Assembly: GCA_002439095.1 (NCBI GenBank)
Contig: DJOT01000026.1
Span: forward strand, 1-25,073
Length of the DNA stretch: 25,073 nucleotides
Direction: 5' to 3'
Origin: Bacteroidales bacterium UBA6431
GTDB taxonomy: Bacteria; Bacteroidota; Bacteroidia; Bacteroidales; UBA932
Part shown: positions 22,600 to 25,073 of the stretch, piece by piece
Layout of the letters: the number at the start of each line of letters is the position of its first letter
How positions within the stretch are numbered: the first letter of the stretch is position 1
Position numbers and translations under genes: made by a program
Notes under the pieces: model-generated
Told to the model about the DNA's origin: nothing
Databases searched by the model: none
The model's input: only the letters and a program-made list of their open reading frames with translations

Positions 22600-23728
22600 C
22601 AGGATCATTCTGTTTCCCTATTATCTGAGTCTGAAGTTGCGGGACAGGTTCTATAGAAGACGCGAAGATAAACTTTTCACGCCTGAAGTGCCTTCCGTGT
22701 GTGTCGGAAACATCACCGCCGGTGGTACGGGAAAGACCCCTCATGTGGAGATGATTCTCGGGATGCTTCTCGAGAGCCCGGAGTGGAAGGAGCGGAACAT
22801 CGCTGTGCTCTCCAGAGGCTACATGCGGGAAAGTAAAGGCTTTCAGCAGGTTACAAAAAACGGCAGCGCAGCTCTTTTGGGGGATGAACCGGTGCAGATA
22901 AAGAAGAAGTTTCCCGAGGTTACGGTAGTTGTGGACAAGAACAGGGTCGAGGGCTGCACGCTTCTGTGTGATCCTTCAAGGCTCAACTCCAAGCGTTATT
23001 CCAAATGTTGGGACAAGAACTTCCCGGAAGTTGACTACATCGTGCTTGATGATGCATTCCAGTACCGGAAACTCCGTCCTGCGCTGAACGTTGTGCTCGT
23101 GGATTGGGGCCGGCCTGTTTTTCGGGACAGCCTGCTGCCGTTCGGACGGCTGCGTGATCTCAAGGAGCGGATGTATGATGCGGATATCCTGATTGTCACC
23201 AAGTGTCCTCCTGACCTTGATGACAACGCCAAGGCAGCGTTCGTGCTTTCGCAGGGCTTCTCTTCATTTGATGCTGCGACCTGCCGGGCAGTATGTCCGG
23301 ACGGGAAAGAACTTATTGTGCTATTTTCGTGTATCAGCTATGCTCAGATCCATGGTGTCTACCCGGAGACGGAGCCGCGTTATGTCTATGCCAAGAAGGC
23401 GATTTTGGTAAGCGGGATCGCCAAGGACGCACCGCTTCGCAATTATTTGAGCGACTTCTACAAGATAGCCAAAAGATTCAGTTTTCCTGATCACCATAAG
23501 TACACATGGTCGGATATCAACGCAGTAAAGTCGTTTCTTCGCAAAAACCCTACTGCCGCCATCATTACGACTGAAAAAGATGTGCAGCGGCTGCTTGATT
23601 TCAGCGGGATGCCGCCAGAGATCCGCCAAAGGCTGCTGGTCGCTCCGATAGAAGCAAAATTCCTCTCCGAGAGGGAGAGGAATCTGTTCTATGAAAAAAT
23701 TGTAGGCCTCAAGGCTATACGGTCATGA
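22589..23728 (+). CDS. lpxK: Tetraacyldisaccharide 4'-kinase
   Basis: LpxK adds the 4'-phosphate to the lipid A disaccharide at the inner membrane. This 379-residue protein is longer than the E. coli one (about 328), as is usual in Bacteroidota. Walker A is GGTGKT (45-50) in VCVGNITAGGTGKTPHVE. The IAVLSRGY block follows (71-78). VLDDAFQYRKLRP (152-164) corresponds to the DDGFQHR motif with Ala and Tyr replacing Gly and His, as commonly seen in this phylum. VNGIAKDAPL-like VSGIAKDAPL and FPDHHKYT (about 270-310) are also present. The N-terminal hydrophobic stretch (5-16) can anchor it. It overlaps dusB by 11 bases and its 3' end overlaps the convergent frr gene by 14 bases. Confidence 0.93.
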   Translation: MTIDRIILFPYYLSLKLRDRFYRRREDKLFTPEVPSVCVGNITAGGTGKTPHVEMILGMLLESPEWKERNIAVLSRGYMRESKGFQQVTKNGSAALLGDEPVQIKKKFPEVTVVVDKNRVEGCTLLCDPSRLNSKRYSKCWDKNFPEVDYIVLDDAFQYRKLRPALNVVLVDWGRPVFRDSLLPFGRLRDLKERMYDADILIVTKCPPDLDDNAKAAFVLSQGFSSFDAATCRAVCPDGKELIVLFSCISYAQIHGVYPETEPRYVYAKKAILVSGIAKDAPLRNYLSDFYKIAKRFSFPDHHKYTWSDINAVKSFLRKNPTAAIITTEKDVQRLLDFSGMPPEIRQRLLVAPIEAKFLSERERNLFYEKIVGLKAIRS

Positions 23729-24284
23729 TGTCCTTTTCCTTGGCTGCCACTAGTTCGTCTACTGCTTTCACCTTCTTGTCGGTGAGTTTCTGAATTTCTG
23801 TCTCAGCCTCTTTCTGTGTGTCCTCAGGAAGCCCGTCGTTTTTCTGGGCTTTCTTCAGTAGATCCATACCGTCCCTGCGTGCGTTGCGGACCACTATCTT
23901 GGCGTTTTCGCCTGCACCCTTCGCTTTCTTGATAAGCTCCTTGCGGCGGTCTTCGGTCAAGGCCGGCACTGTGCAGCGGATGACTTCCCCGTTGTTCTGA
24001 GGTGTGAATCCGAGGTTTGCATCTATGATGGCTTTCTCGATCTTCGGAATCATGCTCTTTTCCCATGGCTGGATGGCCAGGGTCTTGGCGTCAGGTGCGG
24101 TTATTGAGGCTACCTGCGGCACCGGAGTGGGCGTACCATAATAGTCTACTGTAACATTGTTGAATATCAACGGGTTGGCTTTTCCTACCCTGAATGACTT
24201 GAGGTCCTCTTCGAGGAAGCGTACAGCCTCGTCCATCTTGGACTCGGTCTGATTGATGATTTCGATGGCTTTATCTGTCAACAT
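23715..24284 (-). CDS. frr: Ribosome recycling factor
   Basis: RRF splits post-termination ribosomes together with EF-G. The 189-residue protein matches the family length (about 185) and its all-alpha plus beta domain layout: the N-terminal helix ending FLEEDLKSFRVGKANP (about 23-38), NVTVDYYGTPTPVPQVASI (43-61), PWEKSMIPKIEKAI (73-86), PALTEDRRKELIKKAK (106-121) and NARRDGMD. It lies 12 bases after pyrH on the same strand, the conserved bacterial order. Its stop codon (23715-23717) lies within the convergent lpxK gene, so the two transcripts overlap at their ends. Confidence 0.97.
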   Translation of the reverse strand: MLTDKAIEIINQTESKMDEAVRFLEEDLKSFRVGKANPLIFNNVTVDYYGTPTPVPQVASITAPDAKTLAIQPWEKSMIPKIEKAIIDANLGFTPQNNGEVIRCTVPALTEDRRKELIKKAKGAGENAKIVVRNARRDGMDLLKKAQKNDGLPEDTQKEAETEIQKLTDKKVKAVDELVAAKEKDIMTV

Positions 24285-24296
24285 TGTCTGATGTGT

Positions 24297-24995
24297 TTAT
24301 GCGTGTACTGTCGTGCCTATCTTCTCGCCGTTGAGGACCCTGGCCAAATTGCCTTTCTCCTCTACATTGAACACTATGATAGGTACCGGACCCTGTTCGC
24401 AGAGGGCGAATGCCGTAGCGTCCATGACCTTGAGGTGGTCGGAGAGGGCTTTGGTGAAAGTGAGTTCTTCGTACTTGACGGCATCCGGATGCTTTTCCGG
24501 ATCGGCTGTATAGACCCCGTCTACGCGCGTGCCTTTGAGAAGGGCGTCTGCCCCGATTTCAAGGGCGCGGAGAGCAGCCCCCGAATCGGTGGTGAAGAAC
24601 GGGTTGCCGGTGCCTCCCGAGATGAGCGCGACTCCGCCGTCTTCGAGCAGGGAGACAACATCTTCTTTCCTATAATAATGAGCAATAGGGGTCATCGGAG
24701 TAGCGGTGAAGACTTCGGCTTTCAGACCTTCAGACCTGAGGGCGCATGCGAGCCCGAGAGAGTTGATCACCGTGGCGAGCATGCCCATGCGGTCGCCTGT
24801 GATCCTGTCGAATCCGGATCCGAGGCCCTGAAGCCCGCGGAAGATGTTGCCGCCTCCGTTGACTATCGCGACCTGATGACCGGCTTTCACTGCGGCTGCT
24901 ATTTCTTTTGCGTATCTTACCAGGCTTTCTGAATCAATGCCCTTGCCTGACGGGCCTCCGAGGCTTTCGCCGCTAAGTTTCAGCAATACTCTCAT
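24297..24995 (-). CDS. pyrH: UMP kinase
   Basis: PyrH phosphorylates UMP to UDP and is feedback-regulated by UTP. The 232-residue protein has the amino-acid-kinase fold: LLKLSGESLGG near the start, VNGGGNIFRGL (about 46-56) in the phosphate-binding region, GTGNPFFTTDSGAALRALEIGADALLKGTRVDGVYTADP (about 127-165), and the ending VFNVEEKGNLARVLNGEKIGT. An upstream in-frame Met at 25016 would lie inside the -7 box at 25014-25021 and upstream of the transcript start, so the Met at 24995 (MRVLLKLS) is preferred. frr follows 12 bases downstream, giving the usual pyrH-frr pair. Confidence 0.95.
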   Translation of the reverse strand: MRVLLKLSGESLGGPSGKGIDSESLVRYAKEIAAAVKAGHQVAIVNGGGNIFRGLQGLGSGFDRITGDRMGMLATVINSLGLACALRSEGLKAEVFTATPMTPIAHYYRKEDVVSLLEDGGVALISGGTGNPFFTTDSGAALRALEIGADALLKGTRVDGVYTADPEKHPDAVKYEELTFTKALSDHLKVMDATAFALCEQGPVPIIVFNVEEKGNLARVLNGEKIGTTVHA

Positions 24996-25013
24996 ATCCG
25001 AATGTTTGGAAAA

Positions 25014-25045
25014 CAAATGTATTTGAAAATTATGAAACTTGCAAG
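25014..25045 (-). promoter_or_regulatory. pyrH-frr promoter
   Basis: On the minus strand it reads CTTG (25045-25042), 20 bases, then TACATTTG (25021-25014), a near-perfect Bacteroidota promoter. Transcription should start near 25007, about 12 bases before the chosen ATG. Confidence 0.7.
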
Positions 25046-25073
25046 ATTAGAATTATATTTCCATCTTTGACAC

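Noticed and set aside
21586..22608. A 340-codon open frame antisense to dusB
   Set aside because: dusB is a clear family member over its full length. The antisense frame is His/Arg/Pro-rich with no motif and results from GC-rich codon use.
24996..25016. Longer pyrH start (seven extra residues)
   Set aside because: The extra Met codon lies within the -7 box of the promoter, so it would be upstream of the transcript.

Overview
The window looks like the chromosome of a gut-type Bacteroidota, probably order Bacteroidales. A Rikenellaceae/Alistipes-like genome is my guess from base composition and gene content, not something I could test. The support is: repeated TAnnTTTG promoter boxes (the -7 element read by Bacteroidota primary sigma factor), no Shine-Dalgarno reliance, ribosomal protein S16 with a long Ala/Lys/Glu tail, a Bacteroidota-type LpxK and RimM, and a GH43 glycosidase pair. 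Nearly all of the window is coding. No rRNA, tRNA, CRISPR array or complete insertion sequence was recognised.

Layout. 1-473 is non-coding and unusually rich in short hairpins. 474-3261 (minus) is a two-gene unit: an Ala-rich coiled-coil lipoprotein followed by a small outer-membrane beta-barrel protein. 3410-5475 (plus) is an AAA-type ATPase translationally coupled to an EamA-family transporter, with a 32-bp inverted repeat upstream. 5491-13358 (plus) is a tightly packed run that may be one operon: sufB, a PnuC-family vitamin transporter, sufC, a very short sufD, ispE, a DUF975 membrane protein, a flippase fused to a TupA-like ATP-grasp domain, and a DUF616 glycosyltransferase. It joins iron-sulfur cluster assembly, isoprenoid synthesis and surface glycan export. 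13434-17468 is a second run behind a textbook promoter: rpsP, rimM, a GT2 glycosyltransferase, a truncated glycosyltransferase head, a DUF1016/YhcG-type PD-(D/E)XK nuclease of visibly lower GC, and an intact GT2 glycosyltransferase. 17561-19721 is a two-gene secreted hemicellulose unit (esterase-associated domain protein and GH43 arabinosidase-like enzyme) ending in a strong hairpin terminator.

19792-21555 (minus) is an M24 Xaa-Pro aminopeptidase, divergent from dusB-lpxK (21601-23728, plus); the two -7 boxes lie one base apart. lpxK runs convergently into frr with overlapping ends, and frr follows pyrH (both minus), whose promoter is at the right edge.

The most interesting site is 15405-16650. 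The first 18 codons of a glycosyltransferase appear twice, with a 27-bp identical core, on either side of the nuclease gene. This looks like a cargo gene inserted into, or recombined at, a conserved glycosyltransferase start so that the downstream copy keeps an intact reading frame. The nuclease gene also contains a perfect 27-bp palindrome. Other points of note are the flippase-TupA fusion, the transporter gene inside the suf operon, and the half-length SufD.
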